DNA from: Pseudomonas weihenstephanensis
Lineage (GTDB): Bacteria; Pseudomonadota; Gammaproteobacteria; Pseudomonadales; Pseudomonadaceae
Reading direction: 5' to 3'
NCBI RefSeq assembly: GCF_001043055.1
Contig: NZ_JYLF01000013.1
Coordinates: forward strand, 1 to 64,000
DNA: 64,000 nt
Made by a program: the position numbers and the translations under genes. Position 1 is the first letter of the stretch, and each line of letters begins with the position of its first letter. Positions 8,771-16,958 of the stretch are shown in pieces. The notes beneath the pieces were generated by a model. The model was given only the letters and a program-made list of their open reading frames with translations. It ran no database searches and was not told the origin of the DNA.

Positions 8771-10126
8771 ATGTCTGCACGCTCCGGCTTGCGCAGTTAT
8801 CTGGACAGTTTCAAGAAAAGTGGCGAAAGCGACTACATGCCCGAGGCCACCGGGGCTTCACTGCAAGACTCACCGCGCCTGTCGCGCATCACCGTGTGGA
8901 TCGCGGCGGCGTTGATTATTGTGGCGCTGCTGTGGGCCAAGTTCGCGGTACTGGACGAAGTGACCGTGGGCGATGGCAAGGCCATTCCTTCGAGCAAGGT
9001 ACAAGTCATCCAGAACCTTGAAGGCGGGATCGTCACTGAGCTGTTGGTGCGCGAAGGGCAAATGGTCAATAAGGGCGATACGCTGCTGCGCCTGGATGAC
9101 ACGCGTTTTTTGTCCAACCGTGGCGAAAGTGAAGCCGACCGTTACGCCCTCACCGCCCAGGTTGAACGCCTGTCAGCCGAAGCCGAGGGACGGCCGTTTG
9201 AGCTGTCACCCGAAGTGATCGCCAAAGCGCCGCAAGTGGCTGAAGACGAAAAATCGCTGTTCCTGCAACGTCAGCGGCGGCTCAACAGCGAGCAGCGCAC
9301 GCTGACCGAGCAATTGCGCCAAAAAACCCAGGAGTTGGCCGAGTTTCGTTCCAAACAAGAGCAGTTTCGTAACAGCCTGGCGTTGTTGAATCAGGAGATG
9401 AACATGTCGGCGCCACTGGTGGGTACGGGGGCGGTATCGCCGGTCGAAATCTTGCGTCTCAAACGTAGCGCGGTCGAAATTCGCGGTTCGCTGGACTCCA
9501 CGACCCTGGCCATACCACGGGCAGAAGCGGCGATGAATGAAATCCGCAGCAAAATCGACGAATCGGTACAAACCTTTCGCTCGGACGCGGCCAAGGAACT
9601 GAATCAAAAACGCACCGACCTGTCGAAAATCACCGCCACCAGCATCGCCATTGACGACCGGGTAAGCCGCACCACGGTGGTATCGCCGGTCCACGGCATC
9701 GTCAAACAGCTGAAGGTCAACACCATTGGCGGCGTAGTCCAGCCGGGCAGTGACATGGTGGAAATCGTACCGCTGGAAGACAACCTGTTGATTGAGGCCA
9801 AAGTACGACCTCAGGATGTCGCGTTTCTGCATCCTGGACAGAAAGCCATGGTCAAGTTCAGCGCTTATGACTACACGATTTACGGAGGCATGAGCGCCAA
9901 ACTGGAATTGATTGGTGCCGACACCATCACCGACGACAAGGGCAACAGCTTTTACCTGATCCAGGTGCGCACCGACAAAAATCACTTGGGCGGTGATCAA
10001 AAACCCCTGCTGATCATTCCCGGCATGACCGCGGCAGTGGACATCGTAACCGGGCAAAAAAGCGTGCTGGATTACTTGCTCAAACCGGTGTTGAAAGCCC
10101 GAACAGAGTCATTGCGCGAACGGTAG
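8771..10126 (+). CDS. lapC: LapC-type HlyD family periplasmic adaptor subunit
   Basis: A 451-residue membrane fusion protein. One transmembrane helix lies at about residues 38-60, then the first half of a lipoyl/barrel-sandwich domain (VIQNLEGGIVTELLVREGQ), a long alpha-helical hairpin at about 110-300 rich in Gln, Glu and Leu, and the second lipoyl half (RTTVVSPVHGIVKQLKVNTIGG), ending in a beta-barrel domain. GGAGAG overlaps the lapB stop codon and sits 5 bases before the ATG, so the two genes are coupled. It would bridge LapB and LapE in the periplasm. Confidence 0.92.
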   Translation: MSARSGLRSYLDSFKKSGESDYMPEATGASLQDSPRLSRITVWIAAALIIVALLWAKFAVLDEVTVGDGKAIPSSKVQVIQNLEGGIVTELLVREGQMVNKGDTLLRLDDTRFLSNRGESEADRYALTAQVERLSAEAEGRPFELSPEVIAKAPQVAEDEKSLFLQRQRRLNSEQRTLTEQLRQKTQELAEFRSKQEQFRNSLALLNQEMNMSAPLVGTGAVSPVEILRLKRSAVEIRGSLDSTTLAIPRAEAAMNEIRSKIDESVQTFRSDAAKELNQKRTDLSKITATSIAIDDRVSRTTVVSPVHGIVKQLKVNTIGGVVQPGSDMVEIVPLEDNLLIEAKVRPQDVAFLHPGQKAMVKFSAYDYTIYGGMSAKLELIGADTITDDKGNSFYLIQVRTDKNHLGGDQKPLLIIPGMTAAVDIVTGQKSVLDYLLKPVLKARTESLRER

Positions 10127-10152
10127 GACACCTGGGAACTGACGAGTCAGGC

Positions 10153-10198
10153 GAGGCTGTGACCGACCGCACAGCCGTCGTATAACCCTTCAACCCGG
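10153..10198 (+). repeat. Dispersed intergenic repeat, copy A
   Basis: The stretch begins gaggctgtgaccgaccgc and ends aacccttcaacccgg. A diverged copy of the same layout lies at 57801-57845. This copy can fold a 7 bp stem (GGCTGTG/CACAGCC) at 10155-10176. It lies between lapC and the DTW gene and might act as a terminator or be a REP-like element, but no T tract follows. Confidence 0.55.
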
Positions 10199-10221
10199 GT
10201 GTCTCAGACGCGCGCCTTTGC

Positions 10222-10824
10222 TCAGGCTTTATCGAGGTGATTGCGCTGGTAGGTTTGGGCGCCCATCGCTTCAATCTGCCCTTCAATCAAGGCTTCAAAC
10301 GGGCGCAACAAAGGCTCGAACACACTCGGCGCTTCAAGTATTTCCAGGGTCTGCACGATCGCTTCCAGCGTGGATAACGCGCCGGGCCCCGGCGCCTTGC
10401 GTAATCGATAGCGCGACTGCGCGCCCTCGGGCAGGGTCACCCGCGGCACATTCGCCAACAGGGGGTTGAGGTGCAATAACTTGCGCGCCTTACGCCATGT
10501 ACCATCCGGCACCACCAGCAACCACGGCAGGCTGTCTTCAGCCTTATGCGCCGCAATCAGTTGCGCCCCTTGCCCCGGAAACAACAGCCGCGCCTGATAA
10601 CCCGGCGGGTTGAGCAATGTCTCCAGATCGTCAAACACTTCACCCACCCGTAACTCTGCATTGCTCAGGCCCAGCGCGGCCAGGCGTGCGGTATTGAGCG
10701 CATGGCCGACCTCGCTCGGATGCTGTAGGAGTAACACGCGGGTGCGGCTGTGCAGGTGAGGGATCAGTTCGCACAAGCAGTGCGACTGAGGGCGCAGGCA
10801 GCGAGGGCATTGGGCTCGGGACAT
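10222..10824 (-). CDS. tapT: DTW domain-containing tRNA-uridine aminocarboxypropyltransferase
   Basis: Taking the ATG at 10824 gives 200 residues beginning MSRAQCPRCLRPQSHCLC, the Cys-rich zinc motif that opens DTW (YfiP/TapT) proteins. A GTG at 10875 is also possible but would overlap the upstream LysR gene by 35 bp. The DGTWRKARK segment is the DTW signature. Known for the family: transfer of the 3-amino-3-carboxypropyl group of S-adenosylmethionine to U47 of tRNAs (acp3U47). It sits 16 bp downstream of the LysR gene on the same strand, probably by chance. No strong ribosome binding site is visible for the ATG. Confidence 0.82.
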   Translation of the reverse strand: MSRAQCPRCLRPQSHCLCELIPHLHSRTRVLLLQHPSEVGHALNTARLAALGLSNAELRVGEVFDDLETLLNPPGYQARLLFPGQGAQLIAAHKAEDSLPWLLVVPDGTWRKARKLLHLNPLLANVPRVTLPEGAQSRYRLRKAPGPGALSTLEAIVQTLEILEAPSVFEPLLRPFEALIEGQIEAMGAQTYQRNHLDKA

Positions 10825-10840
10825 GGAGGAACGCTCGTCG

Positions 10841-11734
10841 TCAGGATTGGTTGAGCTGCGCTTTGAGCAGATCACGGAAAGTTTGAATCAACGGTTCGCG
10901 GCTGCGGCCACGGCGCACAATCATCGAAAACGGCGCCTGATAACCGAACGTCGCAGGCAGCAATACGCGCAAGTCGCCTTTATCCACCCACGGCTCGGCA
11001 TAGTGCTGGGGCAAGTAGCCAATGTAGGCCCCTGAAAGCACCAAAATCAGTTGCGCCTCCATGCTGTCGACCGTGGCCGCGCTGTGTTTGAAACCGTGGC
11101 GCGCCAACTCGGCCTGGCTCCAGTAACCCCGCCCGACCATGCGTTGTTGTGTAATCACCGGCTCGGGAATGCGTCGTTCGCTGAACAACGGATGCCGCGC
11201 GCTGCAATACAGCCAATGCTGCTCGCGGTACAGCGGCTGATAAACCAGGCCGCTCATGCGCGACGAAAACGCGCCAATCGCCAAGTCCAGCCGGTTGTCT
11301 TGCACACCGAGCTGGAGTTCATACGGGCTCATCACGGATAAATGCAAGTGCACGGCCGGGTGTTCCTGGCTGTAGGCACCAACCGCCTCGGCAAACGGCA
11401 GCGCCTTGTCACTGACCGTGGAGTCGATCACGCCCAGGTTCAACGTGCCGCGTAACTCGCCTTTGAGCGCGGCGGCGTACTGCTCGAACCCTTCGAGTTC
11501 GCCCAGCAGGCGCAAGGTTTCCTGATGGAACAACTCGCCCTTGCTGGTCAGGCTGAAACCACCGCGCCCACGGTGGCACAGCACCAGGCCCAGGCTTGCT
11601 TCAAGCTGGCTCATGTAGGTGCTGATCGCCGAGGTCGAGAGGTTCAATGCCTGCTGTGCATTGGCAAAGCCCTGGTGGCGGACCACGCTGGCAAAAATAC
11701 GTAATAGTTTCAGATCGGGTAAAGCGTTGGCCAT
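10841..11734 (-). CDS. gbuR: LysR family transcriptional regulator, probable GbuR
   Basis: A LysR protein of 297 residues from the ATG at 11734 (GTGAG six bases upstream); a GTG at 11770 and an ATG at 11761 in the same frame are weaker. The N-terminal helix-turn-helix spans about residues 15-45 (NAQQALNLSTSAISTYMSQLE) and the remainder is a substrate-binding-like effector domain. It is divergent from gbuA, as the regulator is in P. aeruginosa, where GbuR activates gbuA in response to 4-guanidinobutyrate. The 235 bp between the two starts would carry its operator. The specific name is inferred from position and N-terminal likeness. Confidence 0.8.
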   Translation of the reverse strand: MANALPDLKLLRIFASVVRHQGFANAQQALNLSTSAISTYMSQLEASLGLVLCHRGRGGFSLTSKGELFHQETLRLLGELEGFEQYAAALKGELRGTLNLGVIDSTVSDKALPFAEAVGAYSQEHPAVHLHLSVMSPYELQLGVQDNRLDLAIGAFSSRMSGLVYQPLYREQHWLYCSARHPLFSERRIPEPVITQQRMVGRGYWSQAELARHGFKHSAATVDSMEAQLILVLSGAYIGYLPQHYAEPWVDKGDLRVLLPATFGYQAPFSMIVRRGRSREPLIQTFRDLLKAQLNQS

Positions 11735-11969
11735 CAGAGACTCACTTATACCGAGTGGCATGAACCTCACAACGCACGGGCGCAGGAAAATGGCGATGCC
11801 AAAATCGAGAGCTGCACGTTATGCAGATGATATTGAGCGTTAGCCTAACCGCTTGGTCGACATTAGTTTAGAAAAATCTGAACTAAGTATTTGCCTGTAG
11901 GGATTCTTCCAGTCGCCGGCCTTTCGCAGAATCAGTCGCCATAACCACAACAAACGACGAGGTCTACCC

Positions 11970-12920
11970 GTGGACAAAATTCTGCACCAACCACTGGGCG
12001 GTAACGAAATGCCGCGCTTCGCCGGCATCGCCACCATGATGCGCTTGCCTCACCTGCAATCAGCCGCCGGGCTGGACGCGGCTTTTATCGGTGTACCGCT
12101 GGACATCGGCACCTCACTGCGTGCCGGCACCCGCTTCGGGCCCCGGGAGATCCGCGCGGAATCCGTGATGATTCGCCCCTACAACATGGCCACCGGCGCA
12201 GCCCCATTCGACTCGCTGTCGGTGGCTGACATCGGCGACGTAGCAATCAACACCTTCAACCTGCTGGATGCGGTGCGAATTATCGAACAAGCCTACGACG
12301 AAATCCTCGAACACGCTGTCATCCCGCTGACTCTGGGGGGCGATCACACCATCACCCTGCCGATCCTGCGCGCGATCCATAAAAAGCATGGCAAGGTCGG
12401 GCTGGTGCACATCGATGCCCACGCCGACGTCAACGATCATATGTTTGGCGAGAAGATCGCCCACGGCACGACCTTCCGCCGGGCCGTCGAAGAAGGCTTA
12501 CTGGACTGTGATCGCGTGGTGCAAATCGGCCTGCGCGCACAAGGCTATACCGCTGAAGATTTCAACTGGAGCCGCAAACAGGGGTTTCGCGTGGTGCAGG
12601 CCGAAGAGTGCTGGCACAAATCCCTCGCGCCGCTGATGGCCGAAGTCCGTGAGAAAGTCGGCGGCGGCCCGGTTTACCTGAGCTTTGACATTGATGGCAT
12701 CGACCCGGCCTGGGCGCCTGGCACCGGCACCCCTGAAATCGGCGGGCTGACCACAATCCAGGCGATTGAGGTGATTCGCGGCTGTCAGGGCCTCGACCTG
12801 GTGGGTTGCGATCTGGTAGAAGTCTCGCCGCCTTACGACACCACCGGTAACACCTCGTTGCTAGGCGCTAATTTGCTCTACGAAATGCTTTGCGTGCTAC
12901 CCGGCGTAGCGCACCGATAA
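11970..12920 (+). CDS. gbuA: Guanidinobutyrase (agmatinase/ureohydrolase family)
   Basis: A 316-residue ureohydrolase starting at GTG 11970 with GAGG 7 bases upstream. The binuclear manganese ligands are all present: H126 in GGDH, D149, H151 and D153 in DAHAD, and D240 and D242 in SFDIDGID. The N-terminus MDKILHQPLGGNEMPRF and the whole chain closely resemble GbuA of P. aeruginosa, which splits 4-guanidinobutyrate into 4-aminobutyrate and urea in the arginine decarboxylase/dehydrogenase routes. It is flanked by a divergent LysR gene and followed by a symporter, so a catabolic unit. Guanidinopropionase or agmatinase activity cannot be fully excluded from sequence alone. Confidence 0.9.
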   Translation: MDKILHQPLGGNEMPRFAGIATMMRLPHLQSAAGLDAAFIGVPLDIGTSLRAGTRFGPREIRAESVMIRPYNMATGAAPFDSLSVADIGDVAINTFNLLDAVRIIEQAYDEILEHAVIPLTLGGDHTITLPILRAIHKKHGKVGLVHIDAHADVNDHMFGEKIAHGTTFRRAVEEGLLDCDRVVQIGLRAQGYTAEDFNWSRKQGFRVVQAEECWHKSLAPLMAEVREKVGGGPVYLSFDIDGIDPAWAPGTGTPEIGGLTTIQAIEVIRGCQGLDLVGCDLVEVSPPYDTTGNTSLLGANLLYEMLCVLPGVAHR

Positions 12921-13029
12921 GGACATCGTCAACCCGTGCCAACGGCGCTTTGCAGTCTTGAACTGACGGCACCGTTGCACACTGCTGTGCGTTTGCATCC
13001 ATAAAAAAAATAATTGGAGATTCGCCATC

Positions 13030-14409
13030 ATGGCTATAGATCTACTGGTCGTCCTTATCTACGCAGCGGCAATGCTGGTGCTCGGCTACTACGGCATGCG
13101 CAAGGCCAAAACCCACGAAGACTATTTGGTGGCCGGGCGCAACCTGGGCCCCACGTTGTACATGGGCACCATGGCCGCCACCGTGTTGGGCGGCGCGTCG
13201 ACGGTGGGCACGGTACGCCTGGGGTATGTACACGGCATTTCGGGTTTTTGGCTGTGCGCGGCGCTGGGCTGCGGGATCATCGCACTGAACCTGTTTTTGG
13301 CGAAACCGCTGCTCAAACTGAAAGTTTTTACCGTCACCCAAGTGCTGGAAAAACGCTACAACCCGATGGCGCGTCAAGCCAGTGCGGTGATCATGCTGGC
13401 CTATGCGCTGATGATTGGCGTGACCTCGATTCTGGCCATTGGTACGGTGCTGGAAGTGCTGTTCGGCCTGCCATTTTGGGTCTCGATCTTGATCGGCGGT
13501 GGCGTGGTGGTGGTGTATTCGACCATCGGCGGCATGTGGTCGCTGACCCTGACCGACATCGTGCAGTTCGTGATCAAGACCGTGGGCCTGATGTTTGTCC
13601 TGCTGCCGATCTGCCTGTATCGCGTGGGCGGCTGGGATGAACTGGTGAGCAAGTTGCCCGCGTCCAACTTCAATTTCACCAGCATTGGCTGGGATACGAT
13701 CGTCACCTACTTCATGATTTATTTCTTCGGCATTCTGATCGGCCAAGACATATGGCAACGGGTATTTACCGCCAAAACGCCCAAAGTTGCCAAGTACGCC
13801 GGCACCTTTGCAGGCTTCTACTGCATCCTTTACGGGCTGACCTGCGCCTTGATCGGCATGGCCGCGCACGTCTTGATCCCGGATCTGGACAACGTCAACA
13901 ACGCCTTTGCGGCCATCGTTAAAGTCTCGCTGCCGGACGGTATTCGCGGGTTGGTGATTGCAGCCGCCCTGGCCGCCATGATGTCCACCGCCAGTGCGGG
14001 TTTGCTCGCAGCGTCCACGGTGCTCACCGAAGACCTGTTGCCCAAACTGCGCGGCGGCAAGCAATCGAGCCTGTCGATCAATCGCCTGTTCACACTGCTC
14101 ACCGGGATGGCGGTATTGGCCATCGCGCTGGTGGTCAACGACGTGATCAGTGCGCTCACACTGGCGTATAACCTGTTGGTCGGCGGGATGCTGGTGCCCT
14201 TGATCGGCGCCATTTACTGGAAACGTGCGACCACCGCCGGCGCGATTTGCAGCATGAGCCTGGGCTTTATTACCGCGCTGGTGTTTATGTTCAAGGACGG
14301 CTTGGACGCCAATACACCGATTTATTACAGCCTCGGCGTCGCACTGATCAGCTTTATTGTGGTCAGCCTGATGGCACGTCGCCCAGCCACGGTGGTGAGC
14401 GCCGTCTAA
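13030..14409 (+). CDS. Sodium:solute symporter (SSS family), putative guanidino-compound uptake
   Basis: A 459-residue protein with about 13 hydrophobic segments and the SSS hallmarks, including the early GRNLGPTLYMGTMAATVLGG region, the central IGGMWSLTLTDIVQF stretch and AAALAAMMSTASAGLLAAS. TTGGAGA lies 10 bases before the ATG. It follows gbuA by 109 bp on the same strand, like PA1418 near gbuA in P. aeruginosa, so uptake of 4-guanidinobutyrate or a relative is likely but inferred from context. A strong intrinsic terminator follows. Confidence 0.87.
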   Translation: MAIDLLVVLIYAAAMLVLGYYGMRKAKTHEDYLVAGRNLGPTLYMGTMAATVLGGASTVGTVRLGYVHGISGFWLCAALGCGIIALNLFLAKPLLKLKVFTVTQVLEKRYNPMARQASAVIMLAYALMIGVTSILAIGTVLEVLFGLPFWVSILIGGGVVVVYSTIGGMWSLTLTDIVQFVIKTVGLMFVLLPICLYRVGGWDELVSKLPASNFNFTSIGWDTIVTYFMIYFFGILIGQDIWQRVFTAKTPKVAKYAGTFAGFYCILYGLTCALIGMAAHVLIPDLDNVNNAFAAIVKVSLPDGIRGLVIAAALAAMMSTASAGLLAASTVLTEDLLPKLRGGKQSSLSINRLFTLLTGMAVLAIALVVNDVISALTLAYNLLVGGMLVPLIGAIYWKRATTAGAICSMSLGFITALVFMFKDGLDANTPIYYSLGVALISFIVVSLMARRPATVVSAV

Positions 14410-14440
14410 ATACGTTTTCTGTGGGGCAATGCTGACTTCA

Positions 14441-14474
14441 GCGGGTGCGACGTCGACGGTCGTACCCGTTTTTT
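14441..14474 (+). terminator. Rho-independent terminator after the symporter gene
   Basis: An 11 bp stem (14441-14451 with 14459-14469, including two G-U pairs) with a 7-base loop is followed directly by six T residues. It lies 31 bases after the symporter stop codon and closes the gbuA-symporter transcript. Confidence 0.88.
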
Positions 14475-14515
14475 CTGGACAGCAAACACCCTGCGTTCAC
14501 TGCACTCGCCAGCTT

Positions 14516-14641
14516 TTAACGGCGACGTTGCGGGCGACGACGCGGATCTTCGACAGGAATCGGTACAGGTTGCAGCGGCGGCTCAATCAGGCCAAGCGCC
14601 ACACCCACGTCATGCAGCCAGGTTTGCAGTTTGTCTTTCAT
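14516..14641 (-). CDS. PA1414 family small protein (SicX-like locus)
   Basis: A 41-residue frame, MKDKLQTWLHDVGVALGLIE followed by PPLQPVPIPVEDP and an Arg-rich tail. The VALGLIEPPLQPV core and basic C-terminus are those remembered for the Pseudomonas PA1414 family. GGGGGA sits 4-5 bases before the ATG. In P. aeruginosa the transcript with PA1414 is the anaerobically induced RNA SicX, linked to the switch from chronic to acute infection. Position supports orthology: it lies between a LysR gene and the guanidinobutyrase locus, as PA1414 does. The protein has no known domain. Whether the RNA or the peptide matters here is unknown. Confidence 0.75.
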   Translation of the reverse strand: MKDKLQTWLHDVGVALGLIEPPLQPVPIPVEDPRRRPQRRR

Positions 14642-14687
14642 AAATCCCCCTTGGGGTTACACCGGCGACCCCTAATCTTTGGGCGCT

Positions 14688-14736
14688 TCGTACAGATAAT
14701 AGTCCTAAGTCCTACGCAATGCTTGCCGGAAGTCAA
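14688..14736 (-). promoter_or_regulatory. Anr/FNR-type promoter of the PA1414-like gene
   Basis: On the minus strand TTGACTTCCGGCAA (14736-14723) resembles the Anr box TTGATNNNNATCAA with three differing positions. It is followed, after 21 bases, by TATTAT (14701-14696). If the box is centred at -41.5, TATTAT falls at -13 to -8 and transcription would start near 14688. That is exactly the class II layout of Anr-activated promoters and agrees with the oxygen-controlled expression of PA1414 in P. aeruginosa. Confidence 0.65.
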
Positions 14737-14800
14737 TGAACTTTTGGCTAATTTCGCACAAATGCGACTGATGCCGATACCTGAAGTTACATTGCAGGCA

Positions 14801-15673
14801 TTACGCCATGTTGCAGGGCTGTGTGTGTTGCAATTCAATCCAGGCATTGAGGTTGGCGCCCATCATGCCTTTGCGCCACATCAACCAGGTGGTTGCGCTG
14901 TCAAACGGCGGTTGCAAAGGGTGCGCACGTACGCTTTCACGCCCCGGCAAACTGGCCAGCATCGATTCTGGCATCAGCGCCACGCCCGACCCTGCCACCA
15001 CACATGCCAGCATGCCTTGGTAAGACTCGATCTCCATGACCCGTCCCATGGCGGCACGGTCGCTGGCGTACCACGCTTCAAGCCGTGAGCGATAGGAACA
15101 CCCCTGGCGGAAGGTGAAGACTTCACGACCTTGCACGTCTTGCGCGCGGGTGATTGGCACGTGGTCCAGATCACTGATCAGCACCAGGCGTTCTTGGCAA
15201 AACGCCACGCCATCCAGCCCGGCCAACTCCAGCGGACCGTCCACCAGCGCGGCGTCCAGCCGACCGGTCAGCAAACCTTCAAGCAGCTCGCCACTGGGCG
15301 CGGATTGAACGTGCAAATTCACCGCCGGGTAGCTGCGGTGATAACGCGCCAACAAGGCGGGCAAGTGTATGGCCGCCGTGCTGTACATCGTGCCCAAGGT
15401 GAATTTGCCCGCTGGCACCCCACCCTGCACTGCGCCCAATGCTTCTTCACGCAGGGCAAACAGTCTCGCGGTGTAATCGAGCAGCACCTTGCCCGCCGCT
15501 GACAGCTGCAAACGCTGACGTTCGCGCACAAACAACTCGACGCCCATCTGCTCCTCAAGCTGCTTGAGCCTTGTCGACAGGTTCGACGGTACGCGGTGCA
15601 GGCGTTCAGCCGCGCGGGTGATGGAGCCTTCCTCGGCCACGGCCTGAAAAATGCGTAATTGGCTGAACTCCAC
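14801..15673 (-). CDS. LysR family transcriptional regulator
   Basis: A LysR protein of about 290 residues. The GTG at 15673 is preferred (MEFSQLRIFQAVAEEGS) because GGAGA lies 7 bases upstream; a GTG at 15700 adds nine residues. The helix-turn-helix covers SITRAAERLHRVPSNLSTRL (about residues 18-37) and the rest is the effector-binding domain. It is divergent from the MFS gene 104 bp away, so that gene is its most likely target. It resembles PA1413 in position beside the PA1414-like gene. The ligand is unknown. Confidence 0.87.
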   Translation of the reverse strand: MEFSQLRIFQAVAEEGSITRAAERLHRVPSNLSTRLKQLEEQMGVELFVRERQRLQLSAAGKVLLDYTARLFALREEALGAVQGGVPAGKFTLGTMYSTAAIHLPALLARYHRSYPAVNLHVQSAPSGELLEGLLTGRLDAALVDGPLELAGLDGVAFCQERLVLISDLDHVPITRAQDVQGREVFTFRQGCSYRSRLEAWYASDRAAMGRVMEIESYQGMLACVVAGSGVALMPESMLASLPGRESVRAHPLQPPFDSATTWLMWRKGMMGANLNAWIELQHTQPCNMA

Positions 15674-15776
15674 GCCGTTCTCCAAAACAGAATAAGTCAC
15701 TCACTATTATTCAATTTTAATGAAAGTCAATCCTCTCTAGCCTGACGGTCATTGTCTTCTTGCAGGAATTGCTGCC

Positions 15777-16958
15777 ATGTCTGCTCTGTTGCGCCTGTTC
15801 GCCAGCTTTATCGCCCTTGTCATGGCGATGGGGATTGGCCGGTTTTCGCTTACGCCACAACTGCCGCATTTAATCAGCGAAGGTCAGATCGACCTGACCG
15901 GCGCCGGGCTGATCGCAGCCGCCAATTACCTGGGCTATTTGATCGGTGCGCTGGACGCCATCCGTGCCCGACGTCCTGCCCAAGTGCATAACCGCCTGCT
16001 AAGCGGTTTATGGCTATGCGTGGGCCTGACCTTCGTTTCGTTCTGGGCACAAGGCTTTTGGCCACATCTGGTGCTGCGATTTGGCGCCGGTGTCGCCAGC
16101 GCCTGGGTGATGGTGATGATCACCTCCCTCAGCCAACACTTGGCCGCGTCGAACCATCGCCCACGCCTCGGGGCACTGGTCTTTGCCGGGCCGGGGGTCG
16201 GTGTACTGCTCACCGGGTTGCTGGCGCTGGGCGCCAATGTCACAGGCCAAAACTCCGCGACGTTATGGCTGATCTATGCGGTCGCTGCACTGATCATGCT
16301 GTTGGCTATTTTGCCGATGCTGCCCACGCCCGCTGCGCAGCCGTCACCCTCTGTCACCGTAGCGCCCAGTGCCCGTACGCCCGGCATCTCACGTTTGGGC
16401 GCCATTTATGGGCTGTATGGTTTGGGCTACATCATCCCGGCAACGTTTTTGTCGCAGATGGCCAATGCTCGCTTTCATGGCCAATGGCAGGCTGATCTGT
16501 TCTGGCCGGCCTTCGGCCTGTGCGCCGCACTGGGTGTGCTGTTGATCAGCTTTAGACGCATCAACCCAAACACCACGCGCTATGGGTTGATGGGGGGGTT
16601 ATGGATTCAAGCACTGGGCGTGCTGGCCTGCTTGTTACCCAGCAGTGCGGGCCTGGCACTGGGTGTGATCCTGTGCGGGACACCCTTTTTGGCCTGCATG
16701 CCTTTGGTAATGCAACGCTCGCGGGACCTTGCGCCCCACGCCACGCAACGTAACGCCGCGTTATTGACGGCCTGCTTCGCGGTGGGACAGTTGAGCGGCC
16801 CTTTACTGGCGGCACTCAGCAGCCATTTCAGTGGCGGCTTGCAACCTGCGTTAGCGGTGGCTGCCTGTGGCTTGCTGGTCGCAGGCGTACTGGCTTTGCA
16901 CTCGGTCAATGCCCCAGCAGCGTGCGCACCCTGCGACGCATCCACTGCTCTGCGCTGA
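15777..16958 (+). CDS. YbfB/YjiJ family MFS transporter
   Basis: A 393-residue protein with about 12 membrane helices and the YbfB/YjiJ opening (MAMGIGRFSLTPQLPHLI, then GYLIGALDA). AGGAA precedes the ATG by 9 bases. Members of this family are usually uncharacterised exporters paired with LysR genes, as here. Its last 53 bases overlap the convergent EamA gene, an unusual tail-to-tail overlap. Substrate unknown. Confidence 0.88.
   Translation: MSALLRLFASFIALVMAMGIGRFSLTPQLPHLISEGQIDLTGAGLIAAANYLGYLIGALDAIRARRPAQVHNRLLSGLWLCVGLTFVSFWAQGFWPHLVLRFGAGVASAWVMVMITSLSQHLAASNHRPRLGALVFAGPGVGVLLTGLLALGANVTGQNSATLWLIYAVAALIMLLAILPMLPTPAAQPSPSVTVAPSARTPGISRLGAIYGLYGLGYIIPATFLSQMANARFHGQWQADLFWPAFGLCAALGVLLISFRRINPNTTRYGLMGGLWIQALGVLACLLPSSAGLALGVILCGTPFLACMPLVMQRSRDLAPHATQRNAALLTACFAVGQLSGPLLAALSSHFSGGLQPALAVAACGLLVAGVLALHSVNAPAACAPCDASTALR

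Noticed and set aside
10825..10875. Longer DTW protein from a GTG at 10875
   Set aside because: It would overlap the LysR gene by 35 bp, and family members start at the Cys-rich MSRAQCPRC segment.
13042..14064. A 340-codon minus-strand frame opposite the symporter
   Set aside because: His/Gln/Asp-rich antisense frame with no start signals. The symporter is clear.
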